DNA of 19,678 nt, taken from positions 66,053 through 85,730 of the forward strand of contig JH993974.1 in the NCBI GenBank assembly GCA_000316135.1. Direction: 5' to 3'. Both the position numbers and the translations under genes were made by a program. This DNA is from Trachipleistophora hominis. Its lineage: Eukaryota; Microsporidia; Pleistophoridae. Shown piece by piece: positions 1-7,558 of the stretch (position 1 is its first letter; every line of letters begins with the position of its first letter). The notes beneath the pieces were generated by a model that was given only the letters and a program-made list of their open reading frames with translations, was not told where the DNA came from and did no database searches.

Positions 1-665
1 CTTAACATCATAGCAATGATATTTTTTACTTTGGCCGTTTCCTCACGGCCATGATAGATGCTAATACATCAGGAAGAGCATTTTAAATAAATATTGGATG
101 AATGTTGAATTATTAATTAAATATTTTCATCAAAAAAAACAATTCTTCATGGATACATAGACATTTCTTAAAATTATTACATTCGTGTAAATTTGTTCTT
201 TAATCCCTTTTTATATGGAAATTGCTTAATCAGTTACTACATTTCTTCAACATACCTAAATGAACACTTTTGAGGTGCAGGGTGATAATCTCGACAGTTG
301 TTGATCAATGGTTTTAATTTTCTAATTTACAAAAAGATCGTCCCCTTGAATGGTCTTATTTTTTGGAAAGCATAGCCGCATCAAACATTTAATAATGATG
401 TTTTTACTGCCCACAGTTCGTACATGATGTTATGATCTGCTACGATGATAAATGATTTAATGTGTCTTTAAAGCTTTTAAAACTTAGATCGTTGTCTAAA
501 GGTCTTTGTCTCAGATTAAGGTCTTAAGATTGAATAATTAATTTTTATCTAATCTACACGAGAGAATAGAAATTATGTAAATATAGCAATCATCTAATAA
601 TTTGTATGTTCACAGTTATCTAAATGCTATTCAAGGCAGTAAAGATAACAATTTTAAAGATTTAG
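1..665. other. AT-rich non-coding stretch
   Basis: No supported gene. It holds a GC-rich hairpin at 32-51 and an orphan start-like signal (CCCCTTGAATG at 342-352) followed by a 25-codon ORF. An in-frame extension of the downstream gene back to 602 would need a TTG start and is not accepted. Confidence 0.6.
28..60 (+). repeat. GC-rich hairpin, possible distant copy of the dispersed hairpin element
   Basis: TGGCCGT (32-38) and ACGGCCA (45-51) form a perfect 7-bp stem with a 6-base loop, followed by TG. The layout (TGG, 4 bases, 6-base loop, 4 complementary bases, CCATG) matches the hairpin at 3518-3537 although the stem bases differ. The second half of the element is not recognisable here, so membership is tentative. 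Confidence 0.25.
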
Positions 666-669
666 CCCC
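666..669 (+). promoter_or_regulatory. CCCC initiator-like motif
   Basis: CCCC ends one base before the ATG at 671 and decides that start over the longer TTG-initiated frame. Confidence 0.6.
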
Positions 670-670
670 T

Positions 671-1177
671 ATGAAAGTACAACTATCAGCTGATCAGCTA
701 GATGACATTTTAATATCACTTCAAAAGCAGCTATCGCCTTTAACCAGAACGAAGTTAAAACTGTTCAAAACACTACGGAAGATAATAATGGCTAATACAG
801 AAATAATCATACCATTAAGTGAGGCTGAGCTTGCCGACAAAGAAGAAATAAGAGACCAAATGGTGGAGAAACTAGCAATCACGAGGAGAGAATTACCTGC
901 AAAATGCGCTTTACAAGTAGAGGAACACTACAAGAGGTTGCAAGAAGATCTGAAACAGATAATTGCTGAAGATGATGAAGAAACGGAGGTAGAGGAACAT
1001 GTCAAAGATGTGCTGCCGGCAGATTATACCTGCCTCAAGGAGATTAACGAGGGTGTACCTAACATTATTTGTAAATTTGAACGGGCAATGAGTGTGGTAG
1101 AGGAGGCTAGTAAGAATGAAAAGGAACACGAAGTATCACCAGAAGATGTTGCCATCATGTATTTCTTTAAATCCTAA
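671..1177 (+). CDS. Nsl1/Mis14-like kinetochore protein (candidate)
   Basis: This is a 168-residue, mostly helical protein. The start is the ATG directly behind a CCCC run; the open frame continues upstream only to a TTG. Two features recall Nsl1/Mis14, a MIS12-complex subunit that links centromeric chromatin to the Ndc80 complex. The first is a helical stretch around residues 58-98 centred on TRRELP (71-76), resembling the family's Arg-rich segment followed by proline and a long helix. The second is a C-terminal helix near 122-146 (LKEINEGVPNIICKFERAM) in the position of the family's last conserved helix. An acidic linker (residues 99-110) separates them. No enzyme motif, signal peptide or membrane segment is visible. 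The similarity is weak and judged by eye; it could be another helical scaffold. The open frame and start are more certain than the family. Confidence 0.5.
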   Translation: MKVQLSADQLDDILISLQKQLSPLTRTKLKLFKTLRKIIMANTEIIIPLSEAELADKEEIRDQMVEKLAITRRELPAKCALQVEEHYKRLQEDLKQIIAEDDEETEVEEHVKDVLPADYTCLKEINEGVPNIICKFERAMSVVEEASKNEKEHEVSPEDVAIMYFFKS

Positions 1178-1270
1178 TCTTAGTATCGTTTGTAAAAGCG
1201 TTAGGTTCGTTGTAACATTTTTATGGTCTAATATATGTTTTATTTCAAAAGTATTTTTTATACTTTATAC

Positions 1271-1323
1271 GTGCTCGTCCGGTGAGCTGATTTTGGCCAG
1301 AACTGCCGGCTTGTGGTTTGATA
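1271..1323 (+). repeat. Dispersed hairpin element, degraded copy
   Basis: It reads GTGCTCGTCCGG, then TGGCCAGAACTG, then CCGGCTTGTGGTTTGATAG. The 3' half aligns with the 3' half of the copy at 19353 (CAGCCTGTGGTTCATG). The first hairpin has decayed. The local GC content stands out from the flanks. Confidence 0.4.
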
Positions 1324-1445
1324 GTTAAAGAATGATGTTTAATATCCTATTTTGCTTCGTTTTATTTTATGTGTTGCTGTTTTTTTACTTGCAAATAATC
1401 AGCGTTTGATCTTTTTGCTGTTTCATAAGGCACAGATCGGTGATC

Positions 1446-1475
1446 TTTTCAGTATTAGCAGACCAATACAGAGCG
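1446..1475 (-). repeat. Dispersed hairpin element, 5' fragment
   Basis: On the minus strand it reads TCTGTATTGGTCTGCTAATA, matching the 5' half of the family (TTCTGGTCYGCTRG). The 3' half is absent or too decayed to see. Confidence 0.4.
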
Positions 1476-1810
1476 TATATGATTGTGAGGTAGACGTTCA
1501 AACATATTGCTAGTAAAAAAGCTGTGTTAGTTGCTAATATCGCTTATTAGTGTCACAGTTTATCGTACCTTGCAGCGTTAAATTTATTAATCGTAATACT
1601 CATCATCCTCAATAAGCCCCAGTATAACATTAAACAACTCTTCTACGATAGGATAAACGACTTATTTACAACAAAATTTGTATTTTCTAACTTTACGTTA
1701 AATCTCCTACTTGAATAAGAATATTTTATTAAAATCATGTATGAAATTATTATTTCCTCTTCTAAAAGTATGTTTATTTATCACCACTACACACTTCGTC
1801 CAACACAACA

Positions 1811-1837
1811 CACTCTTCTGGTCCACTGGACCGATTA
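1811..1837 (+). repeat. Dispersed hairpin element, 5' fragment with perfect stem
   Basis: CTCTTCTGGTCCACTGGACC is nearly identical to the start of the copy at 19353, which shares CTCTTCTGGTCCACTGGA. Here GGTCCA/TGGACC is a perfect 6-bp inverted repeat around one C. The 3' half is not recognisable. Confidence 0.6.
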
Positions 1838-1955
1838 TTATCATTTCTAATTGCTAAAAACTTTTCATCACCCTTTTTTTGAAAGATCGTTTAATTAATT
1901 TCTAACACTGCCCACACCTAAACGTTCTTCATCCCTTTTACTTTAATTTTTAGCG

Positions 1956-1958
1956 CCC
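1956..1958 (+). promoter_or_regulatory. CCC initiator-like motif
   Basis: CCC lies 8 bases before the ATG at 1967, the usual arrangement in this window. Confidence 0.5.
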
Positions 1959-1966
1959 TCAAATAA

Positions 1967-2170
1967 ATGGACATTATTATAGAGCTGGATGATAAAATAC
2001 AACTGAACGGAAATGAGCGAATAGAATACATCGATGATAACAAACTAGTTATTCATATGATGGATAAGAAACTGGTATATAGGATAGAAGAGTGCCTATC
2101 ATCTTATATTGCAGTGTACGATGAAAAGGAACGGTACCTGATTAATCACGTTGGAAAGAGAGAAGAATAG
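1967..2170 (+). CDS. Unknown 67-aa acidic protein
   Basis: I do not recognise this protein. It is a compact hydrophilic chain, rich in Asp, Glu, Ile and Tyr, with an alternating pattern suggesting a small beta-rich fold: MDIIIELDDKIQLNG, then IEYIDDNKLVIHM, then KLVYRIEECLSSYIAVYD. There is no signal peptide, membrane segment or zinc-binding motif; it has one Cys (residue 43). The ATG is supported by a CCC eight bases upstream. A perfect 10-bp inverted repeat lies 45 bases past the stop (2215-2238) and may mark the transcript 3' end. It stands alone in long spacers, so context says nothing about its role. I am moderately sure it is a real gene because of the CCC signal and uninterrupted frame. 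Confidence 0.55.
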   Translation: MDIIIELDDKIQLNGNERIEYIDDNKLVIHMMDKKLVYRIEECLSSYIAVYDEKERYLINHVGKREE

Positions 2171-2214
2171 AATTAAAAGAAATTATATTGCAGAGAATGT
2201 CAGGTTAATTAACG

Positions 2215-2238
2215 ATATCATTCTCTATAGAATGATAT
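2215..2238. repeat. Perfect 10-bp inverted repeat (stem-loop)
   Basis: ATATCATTCT (2215-2224) and AGAATGATAT (2229-2238) are exact reverse complements with loop CTAT. In RNA this is a stable hairpin 45 bases past the stop of the 67-aa gene, so it could act in 3' end formation or mRNA stability. That role is inference. Confidence 0.7.
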
Positions 2239-2563
2239 TGATGCACAATGCTCTATATAATCTTAGTAAACCACAAGTATTTGATTTTAATTCTTTCTCT
2301 TTGATAATAACAAGCGCGTATTAGTTCTGATCCACGATGATCTTCTTAATGCTCAATGTCCATTACAGTAGTAAACAGTGTAAGTACCATCAATCGCATG
2401 ATAAAGTAATGGCATACTGTCTTATTATGACTATATTTAATATTAATTAAGTTAAAATGACGGCATGTAGTTTAAGAAATATTTTCCGGTTTAAAAAAAA
2501 TGCTCTCGTTGAGATAAATTAAACTCTTTTATTACATTCTTTCCATAAACTAAAGACCTTAGA

Positions 2564-2595
2564 CTATAGCTGATCCTAGCAGACCAATAAGGTGA
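2564..2595 (-). repeat. Dispersed hairpin element, 5' fragment
   Basis: On the minus strand it reads CACCTTATTGGTCTGCTAGG followed by ATCAGC, matching the 5' half of the family with substitutions. The closest relative is the fragment at 1446, which shares TATTGGTCTGCTA. Confidence 0.4.
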
Positions 2596-3159
2596 AATGC
2601 TGTGAAATATGTGAAAATAAATAGACAATTTTAATATTATTTTCGGATATTATGAAAGGCTCTCTTTTGTATTCTGTTACAATCAGCATATACTTTTAAA
2701 GAATCATTTTCAACAAAATTAACTTTTAGTATCCGTTGTTTCTGGTTAAGCCTAATTTTTATTAAATGTACTGTCCTATCTCCACCAGGCCTGTTATATT
2801 TGCTTTTCATTCCATTCGAAATATCAACAATACGTCAGAAAAATGCATCGCATCGTTACTCGTTTGATTTTTATGTTTAAGATTTGTTACTTCCTAAAAG
2901 GACTCTAATAATGGGGAAACGTGCTGAGTTGGGCTTAATTGCCACTTTCTTATCTATTATTTTTAAATTATACGTTCTATTGAGTTATTAATCCGAGTTT
3001 TATCATTCAAAAAAATTTAAAAGATAGAAAGGTAATAACGCTATATTTGTTTAAACTACAATCTAAAACACAAAAATGTGATGATCATAACTATTATCGG
3101 ATTTGATGGCTCTTTAGTTAAATATTACGTTATAGTATAGCAATTCAATTAATTATTAG

Positions 3160-3167
3160 TATAAATA
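3160..3167 (+). promoter_or_regulatory. TATA box-like TATAAATA
   Basis: TATAAATA lies 17 bases before the ATG at 3177 and 38 before the in-frame ATG at 3198. No CCC motif is present here. The close spacing makes the second ATG a plausible true start. Confidence 0.45.
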
Positions 3168-3176
3168 CACGGATAG

Positions 3177-3389
3177 ATGCCTAATGACGTAGATTTGATG
3201 AAGAAATATAAATATACACAGCTATTTAGGGCATGCTTGTACGAAATACTAATGATAGTGTTAATTGGTAACGTTGATGATGATAAAATTGCAAAAGAGG
3301 CAAAACAATACGGTGATAATATTTATCAAGATTATAAAAATATCTTTTTTTCATTCATAAAGAAAAGGCAACGAAGAGTTTGTCAATGA
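3177..3389 (+). CDS. Unknown 70-aa protein
   Basis: I do not recognise this protein. It is a small, probably all-helical chain with a hydrophobic central helix (LFRACLYEILMIVLIG, about residues 16-31), a charged middle (NVDDDKIAKEAKQYGDNIYQ) and a basic tail (IKKRQRRVCQ). The central stretch is too short and mixed to be a confident membrane anchor. It belongs to the TATA-type set: TATAAATA just upstream and no CCC. If the TATA works at the usual distance, translation may start at Met8 (3198), giving 63 residues starting MKKYKYTQ. There is no neighbour within 300 bases. Reality is moderately supported and function unknown. Confidence 0.4.
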   Translation: MPNDVDLMKKYKYTQLFRACLYEILMIVLIGNVDDDKIAKEAKQYGDNIYQDYKNIFFSFIKKRQRRVCQ

Positions 3390-3701
3390 TTAACTTATCA
3401 TCCACGTGTAAAATTACGATTGATGCATAAGTAAAGTAGTGCTACAAGCATTTCTTTTTATTAAAGTGGTTTTTAATTATTCACTTTCACTATCCATACC
3501 ACACAGAAACATTCGTCTGGTCTGCTGAGACAGACCATGGTCACAGGTCTTTGGTTCATGGAGCACAACAAAACTGCGTATATAAAGGAACTATCGTTAG
3601 TACTGAAAAAACAACGTCCGTAGCACAGACAGGAAAGCCAGAAAACGAACGCTATCATTATTCAAGATTTTAGTAACTACATAAACCAATACTCTTATTC
3701 C
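3390..3701. other. Spacer with dispersed element and a GC-richer block
   Basis: This is gene-free apart from the element at 3511-3561. The DNA from about 3490 to 3650 is visibly richer in GC than its surroundings and includes TATATAAAGG at 3583-3592, so the mobile or structured unit could be larger than the 50-bp core. A 61-codon minus-strand frame (3473-3658) crosses the whole block and is rejected as coding. Confidence 0.45.
3511..3561 (+). repeat. Dispersed hairpin element, full-length copy
   Basis: TGGTCTG (3518-3524) and CAGACCA (3531-3537) make a perfect 7-bp stem with loop CTGAGA. It continues into CCATGGTCACAGGTC and TTTGGTTCATGG, the second conserved half. It shares order and spacing with the copies at 5729 (minus) and 19353 (plus). 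The stem bases differ between copies while pairing is largely kept. Confidence 0.75.
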
Positions 3702-3947
3702 TTACTTTTTAGTATATTGTTCAATTTCCTTTCTCAGTGTTTCTTCATTTATTTCTTTTCTCATTTGTTTTTCCACTTTTTTAGCCTCTTTCTCTTTTTC
3801 CTTTGTATAATCTTTTGCACCTATCAACCACCATTCAGCTAGCTGTTTCTCTTTTTCCATCTCTTCTAACCGCTTTTTCTCTGCTTCTCTCTCCTCTTTT
3901 CTACGTCTTCCCTCTAATTTTTTGGCGTAATTTCTTGTTTTTCCCAT
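3702..3947 (-). CDS. LSO2: Lso2-like ribosome-dormancy factor (CCDC124 family)
   Basis: This 81-residue, extremely charged helical protein starts MGKTRNYAKKLEGRRRKEER. Lso2/CCDC124 proteins bind idle 80S ribosomes across the P-site tRNA and mRNA path near the GTPase centre and help recovery from dormancy; an Lso2 has been seen in ribosomes of microsporidian spores. The match rests on four points. The N-terminus is MGK plus a basic Arg-rich helix, length is near the ~90 of yeast Lso2, a Trp-Gly-Lys signature (EWWLIGAKDY, residues 38-47) sits where yeast has WEQGSK, and a Lys/Glu-rich second helix follows to the end. The ATG is directly preceded by CCC. Low complexity makes chance resemblance possible, but the Trp/Gly landmark is specific. 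Confidence 0.7.
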   Translation of the reverse strand: MGKTRNYAKKLEGRRRKEEREAEKKRLEEMEKEKQLAEWWLIGAKDYTKEKEKEAKKVEKQMRKEINEETLRKEIEQYTKK

Positions 3948-3950
3948 GGG
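3948..3950 (-). promoter_or_regulatory. CCC initiator-like motif
   Basis: On the minus strand the sequence reads GAACCCATGGG, with CCC abutting the start codon of the Lso2-like gene. Confidence 0.5.
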
Positions 3951-4536
3951 TTCTCTACTGTTTCCTTTTTTTTATCTGAGAAATAAACGTCCTCCTTTTC
4001 TTACGTTCCTGACCTATCCGATTTAATATCAATTTTTTGACTTACAATACGGAGATTATAATGATAAACCTAAAAAATGTTCTTGAAGAGTTGCTGTTAA
4101 TACGTACTTAGCTGTTTATTTACGTGCAATTGTATGTCATAAGATAGAATTGACAAATAAGAAGTGTTGTAGACCATTGATAATGCTGATAAATTCTGTT
4201 TTATTTGGCCAACAGAAAAACAATCTGTTCATAACATCTGTTTCAGATCCAAGGACCTATCATATGGTTCTTAATTTATCACTAAATGGATAAATCATGT
4301 GAATACTAAAATTGAAAATAATCATTTTGGTACAAATTCAACACCAAGCTTAGTAACATTTCCACACAGAATATTTCCAAAATGGACAAAATAATGCCTG
4401 ACACGGTAACACTTTTAACAAATCAACGATAAATCAAAAGAACAACTGAGAAAAACGCGGTTGTACAAGATTAGTTCGTATACAACCGTATATAAATAGA
4501 AAATGTACTTATAATCGCACATCTTTACGTCAAAAG
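3951..4536. other. AT-rich spacer
   Basis: No supported gene. The only structure seen is the 8-bp inverted repeat at 4458-4488 abutting a TATATAAATA sequence at 4489-4498. Confidence 0.5.
4458..4488. repeat. 8-bp inverted repeat next to a TATA-like box
   Basis: CGGTTGTA (4458-4465) and TACAACCG (4481-4488) are exact reverse complements separated by 15 bases. TATATAAATA follows immediately. It could be an operator-like site or the 5' part of a short structured transcript. Confidence 0.5.
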
Positions 4537-4677
4537 ATGCACGTAGTGAAAATTGTCATTAAGTACAGTCGTTTAATGAAAGACAATACCTTGCTAGGGA
4601 GAAATGACCGGCTAAAAATGAGAAATTGCTACGCAATTACAACCCAATCTTTTCTCCGTTGCTGGTTTTATTCTTAA
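4537..4677 (+). CDS. Doubtful 46-aa basic ORF
   Basis: This ORF begins MHVVKIVIKYSRLMKDN and ends QSFLRCWFYS. It has a TATATAAATA 48 bases upstream but an intervening ATG and no CCC. Its 3' end overlaps the 3' end of the minus-strand HSBP1-like gene by 41 bases. I do not recognise it. The overlap and the distance from TATA make a chance ORF more likely than a gene. Confidence 0.15.
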   Translation: MHVVKIVIKYSRLMKDNTLLGRNDRLKMRNCYAITTQSFLRCWFYS

Positions 4678-4834
4678 TCATGTCCGAAATTGCATTTTCC
4701 AACGTATCGTTCCGTTGTTCGGTGTCTTCTATCAACTCCTCAAACTCGTCTATTAACTGTTGGTCATTACTATTCATCCTTTTTACCGTTTCAAGCAATG
4801 CATCTGATACGTGATCTATTGTGTTGTTAAACAT
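4637..4834 (-). CDS. HSBP1-like small coiled-coil protein (candidate)
   Basis: This 65-residue acidic protein is almost entirely a coiled coil. Hydrophobic residues recur at heptad spacing from about residue 9 to 53, and a polar tail follows (NKTSNGEKIGL). The stretch RNDTLENAISDMI (41-53) lines up with the conserved end of heat-shock-factor-binding protein 1 (RIDDLEKNIADLM in animals): Arg, Asp, Leu, Glu, Ile and Asp agree without gaps. HSBP1 forms a hexameric helical bundle, binds the trimerisation domain of HSF1 and also helps assemble the WASH complex. Length is close to HSBP1 (~75). The ATG is backed by CCCC three bases upstream. Short coiled coils resemble each other easily, so another family (for example a small kinetochore or Mediator subunit) remains possible. 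Confidence 0.4.
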   Translation of the reverse strand: MFNNTIDHVSDALLETVKRMNSNDQQLIDEFEELIEDTEQRNDTLENAISDMIKNKTSNGEKIGL

Positions 4835-4837
4835 TCA

Positions 4838-4841
4838 GGGG
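4838..4841 (-). promoter_or_regulatory. CCCC initiator-like motif
   Basis: On the minus strand CATCCCCTGAATG places CCCC three bases before the ATG at 4834. Confidence 0.5.
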
Positions 4842-4900
4842 ATGAAAATTTTCTGTTCAAAAATTCAACATTATCATTATATGGGAGGTTTAAATCACGA

Positions 4901-5098
4901 CTATGCTAACAGAAAGCGGGGGTTGTTTACCTCGAGTTGTATGTGAAACTGATGAGTTATCAGGAAATATTGGTTATCCTTATACAGTCTCTGCATATTC
5001 TGCCTGTAGGATTTGTCATCAGTAACAGCAGTAAGCGCAGGCAGGATGTTCTTCATCCATTCTTTTAAATGCTCTTCGTGAAAGGAACTTTGTGCCAC
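4901..5098 (-). CDS. Unknown ORF with unresolved 5' end
   Basis: The frame is open for 65 codons but begins with GTG, which is not an accepted start in nuclear genes. The first ATG is codon 15 (5054-5056), giving a 51-residue protein MKNILPALTAVTDDKSYRQN and onward, ending NNPRFLLA. The peptide upstream of that Met (AQSSFHEEHLKEW) also looks protein-like. A TATATAA lies at 5113-5119. Upstream at 5127-5134 the minus strand reads ATGTAAGT, a start codon overlapping a perfect GTAAGT splice donor, but no acceptor I tried restores the frame. I do not recognise the family. It may be a short gene from codon 15, a gene with a small 5' exon, or a chance frame. Confidence 0.3.
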   Translation of the reverse strand: MAQSSFHEEHLKEWMKNILPALTAVTDDKSYRQNMQRLYKDNQYFLITHQFHIQLEVNNPRFLLA

Positions 5099-6645
5099 TG
5101 CACTATTCTTGTTTATATATTACGTTACTTACATCAGACAAAGTATGCAAACTAAATCCTAAATTTAGGTGATTTAATTGTATAATATGAACTGGAGGAT
5201 ATCATCAATTACAGAGAGTTCAGAGTATTCTATCAAATCCTACGTTATTTCATAGCGAGTTCAAAAAAATTAATATCGATAAGATTTGGACTAACCACGG
5301 CCCCTTATTAATCTTACACAGCAGGTGTACGCAACATTTCTGATTCGAACGGTTGACAGGTGATGTCAAATATTTAGAATGTCATTTTTTATTTGTAAAA
5401 ATACTATCAGATTTACATTTATTTACAAAAGTGTATTACGAACTCAAGATCGATGATCATGGTCGATTTAAGAAGACTGTTAGTGTGATGATATGGTGAG
5501 AGGAAATGAAATTGCTCTTGATTAAAAACATAAATTAAAAGTACTAAATTTTAGGTGTTATAAAAAGTTTACGTTTCTTCCTTTGTGTGCATGTTTGATT
5601 GGCATATATTAAAAGACATTTAGAGGTGTCGGAATGTTCCTAACACGAAAATATTTTTTGTGAAATTTTATGTTGTTTACAACACTTCACAACATATAAC
5701 TAATAAATAAATGGATAGAGTTACTTTTATGAACCAAATGCCGGTTACCATGGTCGGTTCTAGCGGACCAGAATAGTGTATGTGGTTAAGCAGTGAATAT
5801 GAAGGAGATAATTACATTAATTTTTTTTAAAAATGGAAAAATCACATCAGAGATTAAACCTTCATCCTATACATGATTTTAACTGTCAATATTACGAACA
5901 AGCCGTAATCTCGATATCAAGATATGTCAACATCAACTAAATCCCGGGTTACCGTAGAAGTATCCATGATTTATTTATCTTTTGAGCAGTTAGGTCGTAA
6001 TAATCGAACTTAACATTGCCGTGCAAAGAATTTTTCTCTAAAACAATTTTGGTTTATGAAATTTTCATGAAGTTCGTTTGAAAACGTATAATAATTTACA
6101 ATTGATTACACCAAGGCCAACCTTTCGTTTAAAATCAACGTATTCTAATTCTACGAATAGAATGGTGAATAAGCTTAATTAATGGCACCTCATCTTCTTA
6201 TCTAGCACGTACTAAAAGGAATATGATCATTGGCATAGAAATTGACGTACTGCAGAAATTTTAGTTTCCTTTAGCTCAATAAAAATACTCTTGGTTGATG
6301 ACAACAAGTCATAATGAAGAAACTGTCAATAAATAAGATGTATGCCGCTGATCGATAACCTTTAGTCTTTTAACATTTCTAGGATCTGAAAATGCTATAA
6401 ATTCCCTTTTCCTTCTATACATCGCTACATAATTAAAATATACCATTGTGATTAAATACAAGTGAAAAAAAAAGTTTTTATGAAACTAAGGCACCGTAAA
6501 AGGTACAACCCTACGCAAAAATAGAATCGAAAACAGACAGGCTATGCTCAAGAAAGTTACCACATTAGGAAGACATTCCTACAACATAACACCTGACATT
6601 GACTCGTTAGTAAACTCTAAAGATTGTTAACCAATTAATCGCACT
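5099..6645. other. Long AT-rich stretch without supported genes
   Basis: About 1.5 kb with no gene I can support on either strand. It contains one good copy of the dispersed hairpin element (5729-5777, minus). A tRNA T-loop-like TTCGAAT near 5342-5350 lacks flanking stems and is rejected. Confidence 0.55.
5729..5777 (-). repeat. Dispersed hairpin element, full-length copy
   Basis: On the minus strand it reads ACTATTCTGGTCCGCTAG, then AACCGACCATGGTAACCGG, then CATTTGGTTCAT. TGGTC/GACCA pair around a 10-base loop. In the second half, AACC and GGTT can pair around GGCATTT. It aligns end to end with the copies at 3511 and 19353. Confidence 0.75.
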
Positions 6646-6801
6646 TTAATTCTTACCTTGTTCTGAATTCTTCTTCTTTCCATGTTTCCCTTCCTTCTTA
6701 TCACTCGTTGTGCTCTCTTCCGCCTGCTTTTTCACCGTTCCCGTTTCTTCCTTGGCAGGTTTATCCTCCGTTTGCTTTTGATTCTTCTTTGACTTGGCCA
6801 T
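6646..6801 (-). CDS. 51-aa Lys/Glu-rich protein
   Basis: This short ORF starts MAKSKKNQKQTEDKPAKEET and ends KKKNSEQGKN. It is about one third lysine, with no hydrophobic segment, so it is probably disordered and nucleic-acid or ribosome associated (inference). The MAKSK start recalls ribosomal protein eL29, but the rest does not match. A good TATA box (TATAAAAGG, 6821-6829) sits 28 bases before the ATG, and GC content is well above the flanks, both favouring a real gene. Near the stop the minus strand carries GTAAGA (from 6656), then TACTAAC (6606-6612) and CAG (6593-6595), resembling a 64-base intron. Splicing there would only change the last few residues, so the intron may be coincidental. 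Confidence 0.45.
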   Translation of the reverse strand: MAKSKKNQKQTEDKPAKEETGTVKKQAEESTTSDKKEGKHGKKKNSEQGKN

Positions 6802-7558
6802 GGAGCACCGCTCATTCCATCCTTTTATAGTTTTTGATAAGAGCGATAACGGAAAGCAATGAATGTTATACTTAGCAACTTGATCACGCTTTGATCGATG
6901 ATATAAATGTGATTATATGGTGCTTTAACCTTGGATGACAATGCAACATCAAAGTATGAAAGCATCGATAGAGTGGTTGATAGTTTTGATGTGTTTTACT
7001 CAATTGCCACGGTTTGTTTTAAACTACAAGTAAATTTATTTTCGTTTTGCTCTGATCTTAACGCCAAACTTGGCTCTGTTACATGTCGAGCTGAAGTAAA
7101 TTAAATAGAAATCTACAATAACACCTTTTAATACTCGTAATTTTAAAATTCTTCATACGTACAATCATTCGTTGAACACACACTTTAACATAATTTATAG
7201 GCGTAATTTCATAGATTTTAAATAGCTAACACGTTTTACTTACACAACGCACGAAATATTTTATTCTTTCATTTCATATTATAAAGTTCTTAAAGTGAAA
7301 ACCTTCCATACACACACATTACACAGATTTTACACCTGTGAAAACGTCTATTGCGTGCTTTGTGCACGTTGTAGTAATTTTCAGAGCAAACAATTTTTTA
7401 TACTTCGATGATTAATGACAGGCTATAATAATAACTTTTAAATCGAACACGATCCTCTCTGCTCGATTTCTAATCAATGTGTGCTTTAAGATCTATTCCG
7501 GTTAAGGCGTTTTTAAAACAATTCCACCGAAATACATCGAATTAATTGGCAGGATCTG
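6802..7558. other. AT-rich spacer
   Basis: No supported gene on either strand. Apart from the TATA box of the 51-aa ORF at its left edge I see only AT-rich sequence. Confidence 0.55.
6821..6829 (-). promoter_or_regulatory. TATA box TATAAAAGG
   Basis: On the minus strand TATAAAAGG starts 28 bases before the ATG of the 51-aa ORF. At the usual TATA-to-start distance transcription would begin almost at the start codon. Confidence 0.55.

Larger units (their letters stand above)
1178..1950. other. Non-coding stretch with element copies
   Basis: No supported gene. It contains three degraded copies of the dispersed hairpin element (1271, 1446 and 1811) in AT-rich DNA. An open frame from 1116 is a shadow of the previous gene running on into this spacer. 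Confidence 0.55.
2171..3150. other. AT-rich non-coding stretch
   Basis: No supported gene. It contains the 10-bp inverted repeat at 2215-2238 and an element fragment at 2564-2595. At 2772-2797 there is a weak resemblance (CCACCAGGCCTGT) to the 3' half of the dispersed element, not strong enough to call. Confidence 0.55.

Noticed and set aside
602..670. Upstream extension of the Nsl1-like gene
   Set aside because: It would start with TTG; the ATG at 671 carries the CCCC signal.
3473..3658. 61-codon minus-strand ORF, Cys-rich with a hydrophobic start, resembling a small secreted protein
   Set aside because: It runs across the dispersed repeat copy, has no CCC or TATA signal at its start, and its composition follows the repeat.
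5336..5362. tRNA-like T-loop (TTCGAAT on the minus strand)
   Set aside because: The flanking bases do not form a T stem and no acceptor or D arm is visible.
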